Notes under the pieces: generated by a model
The model's database searches: none
What the model saw: the letters and a program-made list of their open reading frames with translations, nothing else
Told to the model about the DNA's origin: nothing
Part shown: one piece after another, positions 1-7,615 of the stretch
Layout: the number at the start of each line of letters is the position of its first letter
Numbering within the stretch: position 1 is the first letter of the stretch
Source of the DNA: an uncultured Clostridia bacterium
GTDB lineage: Bacteria; Bacillota; Clostridia; Christensenellales; UBA1242
DNA length: 39,729 bases
Assembly: GCA_937992055.1 (NCBI GenBank)
Contig: CALKLQ010000020.1
Span: 1 to 39,729 of the forward strand
Direction of reading: 5' to 3'
Position numbers and translations under genes: made by a program

Positions 1-84
1 AAATTATATTAAAAAATATAATTCAAACTAAAATAAATTATAGCAATTTATTAATTATTAAGTTTTAAAGATAATTAATGAAAA

Positions 85-2226
85 TCAAATAGATGCTTTT
101 GCCGCTTTTAAGATGTTTGTCATAATGTTTGCAAAGTATCTATATGGCAGAGTTGAAATTGTTAAAGCATCTTGTTTTTGAGTTAAAATTTTTCCATTTG
201 AATTGATTAACTCACTATATTTATAAAAAGTTACATCAGAAATAGTTGCATAAGTAGAATTTTCTATCAATCTACCCTCAAATTGAATTTCACAGAGAAT
301 ATTAAGTGGACTGAAAGAACAAGTCATAGAATTGAAGTAAACATCACTTTTTTCTTTGTTAATGACAAATCCCAACTCAAATAAATTAGAAACAAACTTT
401 TCTAGAGATACAATCATTCCAGCAAAAGAAGCAATTTTAGTTACTGATCTATCAAAGCTACGCACATCAAACTCTACCTTTTCAAATTGATTAAAGATAG
501 GTTTGTCGATATATTGTGTTATTTCTGAGAATCTATCATCTATATCTTGTGTGTGAATAACAGAAATATAAGACTCGCTTACCGGTTCATATTTTATGTA
601 TTTTCGTTTACCATTTTCTACTACAAAAGCATTATATAATCTATCAAACTTATATTCTCCAAATACCAACTTTTCACATAAGTTTGAAATAATAGGCAAA
701 TTGATATAATGTTGAAAATATTCTTGAGAAAATTTTCTATAAGAAATGAATTCTTCATACATTCTTCGTTTCTGTAAGTCAACATTGCTATCTTTTGAAA
801 CCATAAAATCATAAACCTTTGATGGTTCAAAGTCTAAACTTTCGCACAAAATTTGTACATAATATTCTTTATCTTGGTTAAAGCCGTCAAATCTTGTTAG
901 CTCCTTATACAAATTTACAATATCTTTTTTACAAGCTAAAAGGCATTCAATAAAGTACTTGCCTTCTTTTATTCTGTTTTGTGAAAATAAACTAATAATA
1001 AACTCGTATATATCACTTGAATTTTCATTTAAAAGAGCAACTAATCTTACAAGCCACTTTGTTGATTTTATATCTTGTTTTCTTTTTAATATTTCAAAAA
1101 GTTGTGTTGAAAATTCTTGTAAAGAATCATTATCAAACACATCTTTTAAAGATGAAAGTTTATTTAAATTTAACAAATTCTTATCATTTTTAAATAAATC
1201 TAATAAAAATGTATATGTCGCAAAATCAGCTTTTAAGCCACTTTTATATTTTAAATTGCAATTTTCAAATGCCAAAGAAAAAACTCTTTGTTGCTCTTGT
1301 TTAACATTTCTTCTAACAGCAAATAAAAATTGTTTTTCGCCTTTATATGTACCAAAGTTTTCGCTTAAACCTAATTTATTGGCTATCTCATTTCTTAAAT
1401 TCCTTGACTGTGTTATTTTATAAATTTCTAAAATTCTAGATTTTGCATCTACATCCTCTTGGAATGAAGATAAAACAAGATAGAATTTTTCCAAATCTTC
1501 CTCAGTTGCATTAGATAATGATTGATCTATATAAAGTAAGGTATCTTTTTTTATTCCCTTTAAAATTTCAAAGATTTCGGTTTGAGGCTGTAAACAAGAT
1601 AAATTTTCAAAACAAAGATTCAAAGCTTTCTGTGTATTAAATCTAGATAATAAAAATAGAAGTTCAAATTTATATTCATTGTTTTCAACAAACTTTATAA
1701 AAAGTTCTTTGTTTTCACTATAAAAAACCTGAAGATATTCCAAGCAAGGAGCTTTCCAATTGTCAACTCCACCCTCTTTTCCACTTCTAAAAATATATAA
1801 CAAAAATGGAAAGTAATTTTCTGCGGAAATATTGCAGTTTTTAACTATTTCAATAAAACGATCAAAAAATCTTTCTTTAAAGTTATAATTGCCGTAACTA
1901 GAGTAATTTATATTGCCCACATGTGAAATAAAAAGTTTAGATGTAAACAAATATACCGCATCGTAATTTTTTGACAATAAAAAGAAATTTGTTAAATTAC
2001 ACAAAGCAGGCAGATAATCTTTCAATTGAAAAATCAAAAGAGAAAGCTCCTCTATTTCATTTTCTTTCCCATCAATCTTAGGACTATTTTTTATGTATGA
2101 TAAAATTTCATTTTCAGTAAATTGTCTTTCTACAAACGAAAAGTCATTTTCAGCAAATTGCTTAGATAAACAAAATATACTATTTACCCTATCGTTTATT
2201 TGTTTTATATTTTGCAAAATAATCAT
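85..2226 (-). CDS. Large hypothetical helical protein (713 aa)
   Basis: I do not recognise this protein with confidence. It is 713 residues long, has no signal peptide or membrane segment, and is mostly amphipathic helix rich in Lys, Glu, Phe and Leu, as in helical-repeat proteins. Roughly the last 200 residues change character to alternating beta-like stretches with a pattern such as DKPIFNQFEKVEF and later FAGMIVSLEKF. That spacing is loosely like the C-terminal part of DUF4132/DUF5724 proteins, but this is a weak impression only. The ATG at 2226 follows a good GAGGT ribosome site, so the start is well supported. It lies downstream of the spoIVFB group on the same strand with an 80-base gap, so it may be a separate unit. 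No catalytic motif was seen. Confidence 0.75.
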   Translation of the reverse strand: MIILQNIKQINDRVNSIFCLSKQFAENDFSFVERQFTENEILSYIKNSPKIDGKENEIEELSLLIFQLKDYLPALCNLTNFFLLSKNYDAVYLFTSKLFISHVGNINYSSYGNYNFKERFFDRFIEIVKNCNISAENYFPFLLYIFRSGKEGGVDNWKAPCLEYLQVFYSENKELFIKFVENNEYKFELLFLLSRFNTQKALNLCFENLSCLQPQTEIFEILKGIKKDTLLYIDQSLSNATEEDLEKFYLVLSSFQEDVDAKSRILEIYKITQSRNLRNEIANKLGLSENFGTYKGEKQFLFAVRRNVKQEQQRVFSLAFENCNLKYKSGLKADFATYTFLLDLFKNDKNLLNLNKLSSLKDVFDNDSLQEFSTQLFEILKRKQDIKSTKWLVRLVALLNENSSDIYEFIISLFSQNRIKEGKYFIECLLACKKDIVNLYKELTRFDGFNQDKEYYVQILCESLDFEPSKVYDFMVSKDSNVDLQKRRMYEEFISYRKFSQEYFQHYINLPIISNLCEKLVFGEYKFDRLYNAFVVENGKRKYIKYEPVSESYISVIHTQDIDDRFSEITQYIDKPIFNQFEKVEFDVRSFDRSVTKIASFAGMIVSLEKFVSNLFELGFVINKEKSDVYFNSMTCSFSPLNILCEIQFEGRLIENSTYATISDVTFYKYSELINSNGKILTQKQDALTISTLPYRYFANIMTNILKAAKASI

Positions 2227-2306
2227 ATTAACCTCTTATGTAACAAAAAATATTTTAATATATTATAGCAAAAATAAAACAACTTGCAAAGTACTTTAAA
2301 GACATC

Positions 2307-2669
2307 TTATATGCTTATTTTATATTCTGGACTTTTTTGGAATTCACCAATATAAAGCTTTTTATTTTTAAAAATTTTTTTGATTTCAGAATCTTTTAGT
2401 GCATAATCTAAAAGCTCTTTTACCGCCAACTTAGCAAGATAAGGGTCTGTTATATTGTTAAATGTTTGATTGAAAAAGAATTGAGCTTCCAACGGATAAT
2501 ATTCAAAATTACCTATAATTTCTGTTTCAAGTTCCCTTCCACCCAAACTCAAACTTGAAATTTTATTTTTTAAGGAAAGCGCAAAATATATATGTTCAAT
2601 TTCATAAGGAATTGGGTCATCTTCAACAATACTTTTTATCCAAAATACAAAATCTTCAGGCATGGTCAT
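2307..2669 (-). CDS. Small conserved-looking hypothetical protein (about 120 aa)
   Basis: A soluble acidic protein of about 120 residues with motifs EDDPIPYEIEHIYF near the N-terminus and YYPLEAQFFFNQ in the middle. I recall similar small proteins of unknown function in Firmicutes, but I cannot name a family. The open frame runs back to 2687, but the ATG at 2669 overlaps the upstream stop as ATGA, and another ATG lies at 2663. The GGTGG ribosome site inside the upstream gene is better spaced for the 2663 start. The overlap implies translational coupling to the Pycsar-effector-like membrane gene, so the two products probably act together. No catalytic residues stand out, and no function is proposed. 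Confidence 0.7.
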   Translation of the reverse strand: MTMPEDFVFWIKSIVEDDPIPYEIEHIYFALSLKNKISSLSLGGRELETEIIGNFEYYPLEAQFFFNQTFNNITDPYLAKLAVKELLDYALKDSEIKKIFKNKKLYIGEFQKSPEYKISI

Positions 2670-3169
2670 ACTCCACCTAAGATACACACTACAACGACAC
2701 CCAAAACTAGACTCATACCCAAAAACAAAAGAGCAATATTGAAATATGAAAATTTATGAACAATAACTTTTGCAGTGGAAATAATTTGCTTAGAAAGATC
2801 GCGGTCAAAATCATCAAACTTATAAGTTTTAGGAAAATTATATTGTTTTTTAATAGCTTCCAAATATTCTTCAGAGTCAAACTTACTTATTGATTTATAA
2901 TCCATTAAATTGCCCTCAGTTGCACTTCTTCGCTTGTTTGTCTTAACTCTCTTAGCCATAAGCGCGATAAAGCTAGATAAAACTGAAATAAGACTGAAAA
3001 TTATAGAAATGGCTGATAAAAACAAAATAAATGGGTCTCTACTTTCGATAAATCCTGCAAAAAAAACAATTACACCACTGGCAAGAGCAATAGTTATGCT
3101 ATGTTTTTCCTCTGCGAATTTTCTAAGCTGTAATAATCTTTCAAGAATGTATTTTAATGTTTGTTTCAT
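2666..3169 (-). CDS. Membrane protein resembling Pycsar effectors (PycTM-like)
   Basis: A 167-residue membrane protein. Two hydrophobic helices lie near residues 27-43 and 46-70, followed by a basic loop (KRVKTNKRRS) and a cytosolic stretch LMDYKSISKFDSEEYLEAI. Then comes DRDLSKQIISTAKVIVHKF, leading into a last membrane helix. This order, including the D-L-x-x-Q-I ... K-[FY] helix just before the final membrane segment, matches the transmembrane effector family of Pycsar anti-phage systems as I know it. In those systems a cyclic-nucleotide signal triggers membrane damage. No cyclase gene is adjacent here. Instead the gene begins 9 bases after spoIVFB and overlaps the next small gene, so it may be an orphan effector or a housekeeping relative. 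There is no clear Shine-Dalgarno site. The family call is by pattern only. Confidence 0.6.
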   Translation of the reverse strand: MKQTLKYILERLLQLRKFAEEKHSITIALASGVIVFFAGFIESRDPFILFLSAISIIFSLISVLSSFIALMAKRVKTNKRRSATEGNLMDYKSISKFDSEEYLEAIKKQYNFPKTYKFDDFDRDLSKQIISTAKVIVHKFSYFNIALLFLGMSLVLGVVVVCILGGV

Positions 3170-3178
3170 GTTTTTATG

Positions 3179-4015
3179 TTATTCAAAATTAGGAAAAATA
3201 TCAGAAAAAGAGTCATTAGGACTATTATTTTCAATAACGGTTTTCAAACTATTTTCGCTCATCAGCTTTGCTTTTCCGCCTTCGGAAACAATAAAAAATA
3301 CATTGTACTTAGTACTAGAAAGCTCTCTAGAGATTTTATATAGTGGGGCTTTAGATGAAAAAGCCATAGTTTTTAATTTAATACCCTTTTTTAAGATTTT
3401 ATTTTTATCTTGAGAAAATATTCGCTGATATTTTCCTTGAAATTTTCCCTCAAAAACACTTATGAAAAGAAAAATCGACATTATCAAAAATGAAAAGTTA
3501 ATTTTAGTAAAACAGGACAAAATAAAGGTAAACAAAAACAAGCTAGAAAAAATATAATTAAAAATCAAGCTAATTTTAATAGCCTTTTTTCTATCCATCT
3601 TATTTGACAAATTTGCCAATAGAATTCTTCCTCCATCTAGAGGAAAGGCTGGAAGAAAATTTAAAAGAGCTAAGAAAAAATTTGCACTTACAAAATTTAA
3701 AGTCAAAGCATACATTGTAGGAAATATCCACCATAAAGCAATAAATAATAAACATATAAATAAATTTACTAATGGCCCAGCAATGGCAATTAAAAATTCT
3801 TCTTTTTCTAAAAATACATTTTCTTCATATGAAAGACATGCTCCATATGGCATCAAATAAAAGCTTTTCAACTTATATCCAAACTTCTTGGCTACTAGCG
3901 CATGACCAAGTTCATGCAAAAACACTGCAAGCAAATAAACAACTGCTAACATTCCATAGCCACAAATTAAAAGTACAATCATAAAGACGAAAAAGGCAGG
4001 ATGAAAGACTTTCAT
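3179..4015 (-). CDS. spoIVFB: SpoIVFB, intramembrane site-2 protease that processes pro-sigma-K
   Basis: An M50-family zinc protease of the mother cell that cuts the pro-sequence from sigma-K within the membrane. The zinc motif HELGH is at residues 34-38, and the second metal-ligand motif NFLPAFPLDGG is at about 119-129 with Asp127. Six or so hydrophobic segments fill residues 1-190. The remaining 90 residues fit the C-terminal CBS-like regulatory domain of SpoIVFB. The length of 278 is close to the usual 288. The gene lies downstream of sigK on the same strand, and its ATG overlaps the stop of a 58-codon ORF (ATGA), a position held by spoIVFA in Bacillus. The start is preceded by an AGGGTG ribosome site. 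Alternative: a general SpoIVFB-like M50 protease, but the neighbouring pro-sigma-K gene argues for SpoIVFB. Confidence 0.9.
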   Translation of the reverse strand: MKVFHPAFFVFMIVLLICGYGMLAVVYLLAVFLHELGHALVAKKFGYKLKSFYLMPYGACLSYEENVFLEKEEFLIAIAGPLVNLFICLLFIALWWIFPTMYALTLNFVSANFFLALLNFLPAFPLDGGRILLANLSNKMDRKKAIKISLIFNYIFSSLFLFTFILSCFTKINFSFLIMSIFLFISVFEGKFQGKYQRIFSQDKNKILKKGIKLKTMAFSSKAPLYKISRELSSTKYNVFFIVSEGGKAKLMSENSLKTVIENNSPNDSFSDIFPNFE

Positions 4016-4188
4016 AACACCCTACCTGTTAAAATTTGAAAAATATTTAAAATATTTAAAACGCCAAGAACTATATTGCAAGATGTCAAAAAACTGTGAG
4101 CAAGTCTTTTAAAACTCCTATGTCTATAAGTTACGTTATAACAGGTTTTAGCATAACTAATAATAACTTTTACATCATAATTTTCCAT
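4012..4188 (-). CDS. Putative 58-residue protein in the spoIVFA position
   Basis: I translated an open frame of 58 codons, ATG at 4188 to TGA at 4012, between sigK and spoIVFB. Its stop overlaps the spoIVFB start as ATGA, a typical translational-coupling arrangement. The product begins MENYDVKVII, has a basic middle (YRHRSFKRLAH) and ends in a hydrophobic stretch (CNIVLGVLNILNIFQIL) that could sit in a membrane. I recognise no family. It is far too short for SpoIVFA and lacks a LytM domain. Because SpoIVFB activity is normally held by SpoIVFA and BofA, a short membrane peptide encoded directly before it is suggestive, but function is inference only. There is no clear Shine-Dalgarno site; a TATACT hexamer lies 5 bases before the ATG. 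Confidence 0.45.
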   Translation of the reverse strand: MENYDVKVIISYAKTCYNVTYRHRSFKRLAHSFLTSCNIVLGVLNILNIFQILTGRVL

Positions 4189-4193
4189 AGCAT

Positions 4194-4221
4194 AGTATAT
4201 GTTGAAATTTGTATGTTATAG
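4194..4221 (-). promoter_or_regulatory. Possible sigma-E-type promoter for the spoIVFB group
   Basis: On the minus strand CATATACT (4194-4201) matches seven of eight positions of the sigma-E -10 element CATACRMW as I remember it. An ATA core lies 15 bases upstream, in CTATAAC, close to the expected spacing. spoIVFB is a sigma-E gene in Bacillus. The same bases also contain TATACT, which could serve the housekeeping sigma factor, so the sigma assignment is uncertain. Confidence 0.35.
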
Positions 4222-4231
4222 AACTTTTTTG

Positions 4232-4936
4232 TCAAGTAAAAATTCCCTTCTCATCTATTTTTTCTTTTATTGTTTCAAGAGCTTTTGTTTCTAGGCGTGA
4301 AATATAAGAACGTGAAATTCCAAGCTTTTGCGCTATTTCCCTTTGTGTTAAAATTGGCTGATTTTCTAAACCATATCTATACTTTATTATTTGTGCCTCA
4401 CGAATAGGTAAATATGTATTAACAATATGGGTTATTTTATCACCTAGAATATTATTTGAAACCACATCAAACATATTATCTTCATCCATGTCTGAGATTA
4501 TATCCATTAATTCTATATCATTTCCATCTTTATCCTGTCCCAAACTTTCTTGAATAGATACTGTTTTAGAGTGTTTTTTATTTAATCGCAAAAGCATTAA
4601 AATTTCATTTTCAATACATCTTGCAGCATAAGTTGAAAGTTGGGTTCCTTTTCCATATTCAAACGAGTTTATAGCTTTAATTAGACCAATCGAACCAACC
4701 GAAATTAGGTCATCAGCCTCGCCTGAGCCCGAGTATTTTTTTACTATATGAGCGACCAATCTAAGATTGTGATTTATAAGCTTATCTTTTGCCTTCACAT
4801 CACCTTTTTTAAATTTTTCAAAGCAATCTTTTTCTTCTTCTAAAGTTAGAGGTTTTGGAAAGCCTGAGGCATTGTTAATGAAGGAAGAAAACAAAAGAAT
4901 CTTATTCATAAATGCCATAAAATTTTCAAAAATCAT
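4232..4936 (-). CDS. sigK: RNA polymerase sigma-K precursor (pro-sigma-K)
   Basis: Sporulation sigma factor of the late mother cell. The N-terminal 18 or so residues are hydrophobic (FMAFMNKILLFSSFINN) and align with the inhibitory pro-sequence of Bacillus sigma-K. The expected SpoIVFB cut would fall near Ser18-Phe19. Region 2 follows (NLRLVAHIVKKYSGSGEADD, then YAARCIENEI). Region 4 is the helix-turn-helix LTQREIAQKLGISRSYISRL. The length of 234 matches the family, and the gene is uninterrupted, so no skin-type element splits it. A GGAG ribosome site precedes the ATG at 4936. It lies 296 bases upstream of the spoIVFB ATG, so protease and substrate are neighbours. Clostridioides difficile sigma-K lacks a pro-sequence, so the presence of one here is informative. 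Confidence 0.93.
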   Translation of the reverse strand: MIFENFMAFMNKILLFSSFINNASGFPKPLTLEEEKDCFEKFKKGDVKAKDKLINHNLRLVAHIVKKYSGSGEADDLISVGSIGLIKAINSFEYGKGTQLSTYAARCIENEILMLLRLNKKHSKTVSIQESLGQDKDGNDIELMDIISDMDEDNMFDVVSNNILGDKITHIVNTYLPIREAQIIKYRYGLENQPILTQREIAQKLGISRSYISRLETKALETIKEKIDEKGIFT

Positions 4937-4955
4937 AAAAGCTCCTAATACTTCT

Positions 4956-4984
4956 ATATATATGCGAATTGTGAGAGAATTTGA
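4956..4984 (-). promoter_or_regulatory. Possible sigma-E-type promoter of sigK
   Basis: The minus strand reads TCAAATT, 13 bases, then CATATATAT. The first block matches six of seven positions of the sigma-E -35 consensus. The second keeps CATA and the A/T tail of the -10. The spacing fits. In Bacillus sigK is transcribed by sigma-E and then by sigma-K, so this is the expected kind of site. It lies about 20 bases before the start codon. Confidence 0.4.
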
Positions 4985-5161
4985 CAGATTTTGATGAATT
5001 TATGCTTACGACAAAAAAAACAAAGCTTTTTCTTATATATTTTAAATAGTTTTAAATTTAAGATATTAATTTTTAAGTTATCAATATTTAAAAATAAATA
5101 AACGCATATCAGGACCCACGAATCTATTAAAATATCGCGTTTTTGCGACAGTTCCTACTAC

Positions 5162-5190
5162 AAAAAAAAACATATTAGAAACCTAATATG
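5162..5190 (-). terminator. Intrinsic terminator after the serS downstream gene
   Basis: A perfect 8-base stem CATATTAG / CTAATATG with loop AAAC (5171-5190) is followed on the minus strand by nine T residues. It lies 49 bases past the stop at 5239. Confidence 0.75.
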
Positions 5191-5238
5191 TTAATGCGTT
5201 ATCTTACACAAATATATATGCCAATTTGTTGAAATTTG

Positions 5239-6180
5239 TTAATTTAAAAACTTGACAACATTTCTAATGAAACTATTAATACTAACTACGGAATCTTCAA
5301 CTAACTTATTTTTAAAAAGTGATTCGTCATCTAAAATACATTTAATTTTTTCTATATTGCAATTATAAAGATAATTCAAAATCTTTAAAAAAACTTGATA
5401 AAAATCCACACCATCAAAAAGTTCATCTGGGCAGCTATATAATAAACTTTCAATCACGATTTGATTTGGATTAATATTATAAATATTAAAATACAAAGTA
5501 TTTAAAACACGAAGTAAAAGTGTAAATATTTCTCCAACTCTATTTTGTTTTTCCAAAAAATTTTGTGACCTATTTTTAAAATCTATATTTATAAACTTAT
5601 TACTAAAAGAGTTATAGATTTGATAACTTTCTCCGCTCTTTAGAACTGGATAAACATTAACATCAGTTCCAAAATACTCTCTTACCACAAGTTTAAATCC
5701 ATATATATTAGAACAAACAAAACATTTATCATCAATTAAATTCAATGTTTCATTTATTAAGTCCTGTTTCAAGTCAGCAATAGAATACTTATTTACAGGA
5801 ACAAGTATTTCTTTTTGCTCCACCTTTTTCTTTTTCTTTTTACGTTTTTTTTCTTTTTTTGAACTAGAATAGGCAAATTTTAATTTATTCCAAAAAGTTT
5901 TAAATTTATTATTAATAAGTTTCATTGTATTAAGTTCAAGTTGAGGTGACTTTATAACAATAAACAAATCTAGACATGAATTTGCACTAAAAGAGCCATT
6001 TTCAAACTCTCCTACAATTTCAAAAAAATAGTTGTCAGAAATTGCTGGTCTTTTTACTTTTAGCTTTGCTAATACTTGACTAAATATGTTCTCAACAAAA
6101 TTGACAAGAGAGGTAACCGACTCTTGTGAACTTGGCATAACAAAACTTTCTATAACTTCTCTATCAAAAACCTTTTGCAA
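5239..6180 (-). CDS. Hypothetical protein resembling an inactivated nucleotidyltransferase
   Basis: A 313-residue protein starting at TTG (6180), one base after the serS stop, with an AAGGA ribosome site inside the end of serS. It is therefore coupled to serS. Residues 57-76 read GEFENGSFSANSCLDLFIVI, which resembles the G-S-F-x-x-G-[ST] ... D-x-D strand of polymerase-beta-type nucleotidyltransferases. Residues 163-180 contain VREYFGTDVNVYPVL, like the third-Asp strand (x-D-V-V-P) of CD-NTase and CCA-adding enzymes. The first expected Asp is Cys69, the second is kept as Asp71, and the third is Asn175, so the site looks dead. A very basic insert of Lys and Arg (108-124) sits between them. The C-terminal helices (NPNQIVIESLLY) fit the usual helical cap. 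The fold assignment is inference from pattern. Confidence 0.6.
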   Translation of the reverse strand: MQKVFDREVIESFVMPSSQESVTSLVNFVENIFSQVLAKLKVKRPAISDNYFFEIVGEFENGSFSANSCLDLFIVIKSPQLELNTMKLINNKFKTFWNKLKFAYSSSKKEKKRKKKKKKVEQKEILVPVNKYSIADLKQDLINETLNLIDDKCFVCSNIYGFKLVVREYFGTDVNVYPVLKSGESYQIYNSFSNKFINIDFKNRSQNFLEKQNRVGEIFTLLLRVLNTLYFNIYNINPNQIVIESLLYSCPDELFDGVDFYQVFLKILNYLYNCNIEKIKCILDDESLFKNKLVEDSVVSINSFIRNVVKFLN

Positions 6181-6181
6181 T

Positions 6182-7459
6182 TTAATTTCCTTTTAACAAA
6201 CTTTGTCCACCCATATAAGGACGCAAAACTTCTGGAATAGTAACGGTTCCATCTTCGTTTTGGAATTGTTCAATTATTGCTGGGAATAATCTAGAAGTTG
6301 CAAGTCCCGAACCATTTAAGGTATGCATAAATTTTGTCTTTCCTGTTTTCGAATCTCTATATTTCATGTTTCCACGTCTAGCTTGATAACTTCTTGCATT
6401 AGAAACTGATGACACTTCCTTATAAATTTGCATGCTAGGAATCCAAACTTCAATATCATAAGTTCTTGCCATTGAATGAGAACAATCACCTGCTGCAAGT
6501 TTACTTGTTCTAAAATGAAGTCCCAAGTTTCTTATTAATCTTTCCGCCTTTTCGACCAATTCTTCAAATGCAGCATCTGAGCCTTCTTCAGTAGTGTATT
6601 GAACCATTTCAACTTTATTGAATTGATACCCTCTAATCATTCCTCGTTCTTCACTTCTGTAACTGCCTGCTTCTAAACGATAACAAGGAGTATAGGCAAA
6701 ATATTTTTTTGGCAAATCTTCTTCTTTTAAAATTTCATCTCTGTGAAGATTGACTAAAGCTGTCTCTGCTGTTGGCAAAAGAAACTTATTTGGCTGAGTT
6801 CCTTCAAGCCAAAATACATCTTTTGAAAATTTAGGAAATTGACCCGCAGTGAAACCACTTTCAAAGTTTAGCAAATGAGGAGGTAAAATAAACTGATATC
6901 CGTCTTTTATATGTTCCGAAATAAAGTAGTTCAAAAGCGCCCATTCTAATCTAGCACCATCACCATTATATATCCAAGTTCCCCTTCCACTAACTTTTGC
7001 GGCTCTCTGATAATCAATTATGCCTAATTTTTCACAGATTGCAACATGGTCTTTAGGTTCAAATCCAAACTCTGGCATTTTATTTGTAACCCTTAAAACC
7101 TTATTGTTTTCTTTTTCTCCAGCTAACAAATCTTCGTCTGGCAAATTAGGAAGTTCAGCTACAATTTCATTGATTTGTTTGTTTAAGTCTGAAACCTGAC
7201 TTTCTAATTCCTCTATTTTTTGATTTAGAATTTTTACTTGAGCAAAAATTTCAGAAACATCTCCACCCTGTTTTTTAATATTAGGAACAGTAGCAGAAAG
7301 CTTGTTTTTTTCAGATTTTAACTCATCACATGAAAAAACTAATTGCTTTCTTTTCTCATTTAAATTCAATAAAGTTGAAGGTTCAAAATCCCAACCCTTA
7401 TTTTTTAAAAGCTTTACAACTTTATCTGGATTTTCCTTAATAGTGTTTATATCTAACAT
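6182..7459 (-). CDS. serS: Seryl-tRNA synthetase
   Basis: Class II aminoacyl-tRNA synthetase that charges tRNA-Ser with serine. The N-terminal 100 residues form the long antiparallel coiled coil that grips the tRNA variable arm (KILNQKIEELESQVSDLNKQ). Motif 2 is seen in YRSEERGMIRGYQFNKVEM, and motif 3 in NGSGLATSRLFPAIIEQFQ followed by IPEVLRPYMGG at the C-terminus. The length of 425 is normal. An AGGAGG ribosome site precedes the ATG at 7459. It has its own promoter and a leader of about 147 bases containing a structured palindrome. It is cotranscribed with the downstream pseudo-nucleotidyltransferase. No T-box motif was found in the leader. Confidence 0.97.
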   Translation of the reverse strand: MLDINTIKENPDKVVKLLKNKGWDFEPSTLLNLNEKRKQLVFSCDELKSEKNKLSATVPNIKKQGGDVSEIFAQVKILNQKIEELESQVSDLNKQINEIVAELPNLPDEDLLAGEKENNKVLRVTNKMPEFGFEPKDHVAICEKLGIIDYQRAAKVSGRGTWIYNGDGARLEWALLNYFISEHIKDGYQFILPPHLLNFESGFTAGQFPKFSKDVFWLEGTQPNKFLLPTAETALVNLHRDEILKEEDLPKKYFAYTPCYRLEAGSYRSEERGMIRGYQFNKVEMVQYTTEEGSDAAFEELVEKAERLIRNLGLHFRTSKLAAGDCSHSMARTYDIEVWIPSMQIYKEVSSVSNARSYQARRGNMKYRDSKTGKTKFMHTLNGSGLATSRLFPAIIEQFQNEDGTVTIPEVLRPYMGGQSLLKGN

Positions 7460-7535
7460 TTATCCTCCTAAAAATGCATTGTAATTTTTAAAGTTTAGTC
7501 GTCATTTGGCATTTGGGAAAGCGCGAGGAAGCAAC

Positions 7536-7615
7536 AATGATTGTGCGAAATGCGAGTTCTGCGAGCATAAAGACGAAGTCTTTGGTTGCGTTTAGCAACC
7601 TTTCGCACAATCATT
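7536..7615. repeat. Cloverleaf-like palindromic element in the serS leader
   Basis: A perfect 15-base inverted repeat, AATGATTGTGCGAAA (7536-7550) and its complement (7601-7615), encloses two further perfect hairpins stacked end to end. One is AAAGAC-GAA-GTCTTT (7569-7583) and the other is GGTTGC-GTTTA-GCAACC (7584-7600). A weaker ATGC/GCAT stem (7550-7568) makes the third arm. The outer right arm overlaps the serS -10 region, so the full palindrome exists in DNA. The RNA starting near 7606 would keep only the GCGAAA/TTTCGC part of the outer stem. It is richer in G+C than its flanks and may be an inserted repeat. Confidence 0.7.

Larger units (their letters stand above)
4937..5238. other. Intergenic region upstream of sigK
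   Basis: This 302-base stretch holds the sigK promoter near 4956-4984 and a minus-strand terminator at 5162-5190 serving the gene that ends at 5239. A small TCGC...GCGA hairpin lies at 5135-5148. I see no coding frame with a ribosome site. Confidence 0.5.

Noticed and set aside
959..1423. 154-codon plus-strand frame inside the 713-residue gene
   Set aside because: Antisense shadow in AT-rich coding DNA; no ribosome site and no recognisable product.
7460..7606. T-box riboswitch upstream of serS
   Set aside because: No T-box sequence, no antiterminator/terminator pair and no clear specifier loop were found.
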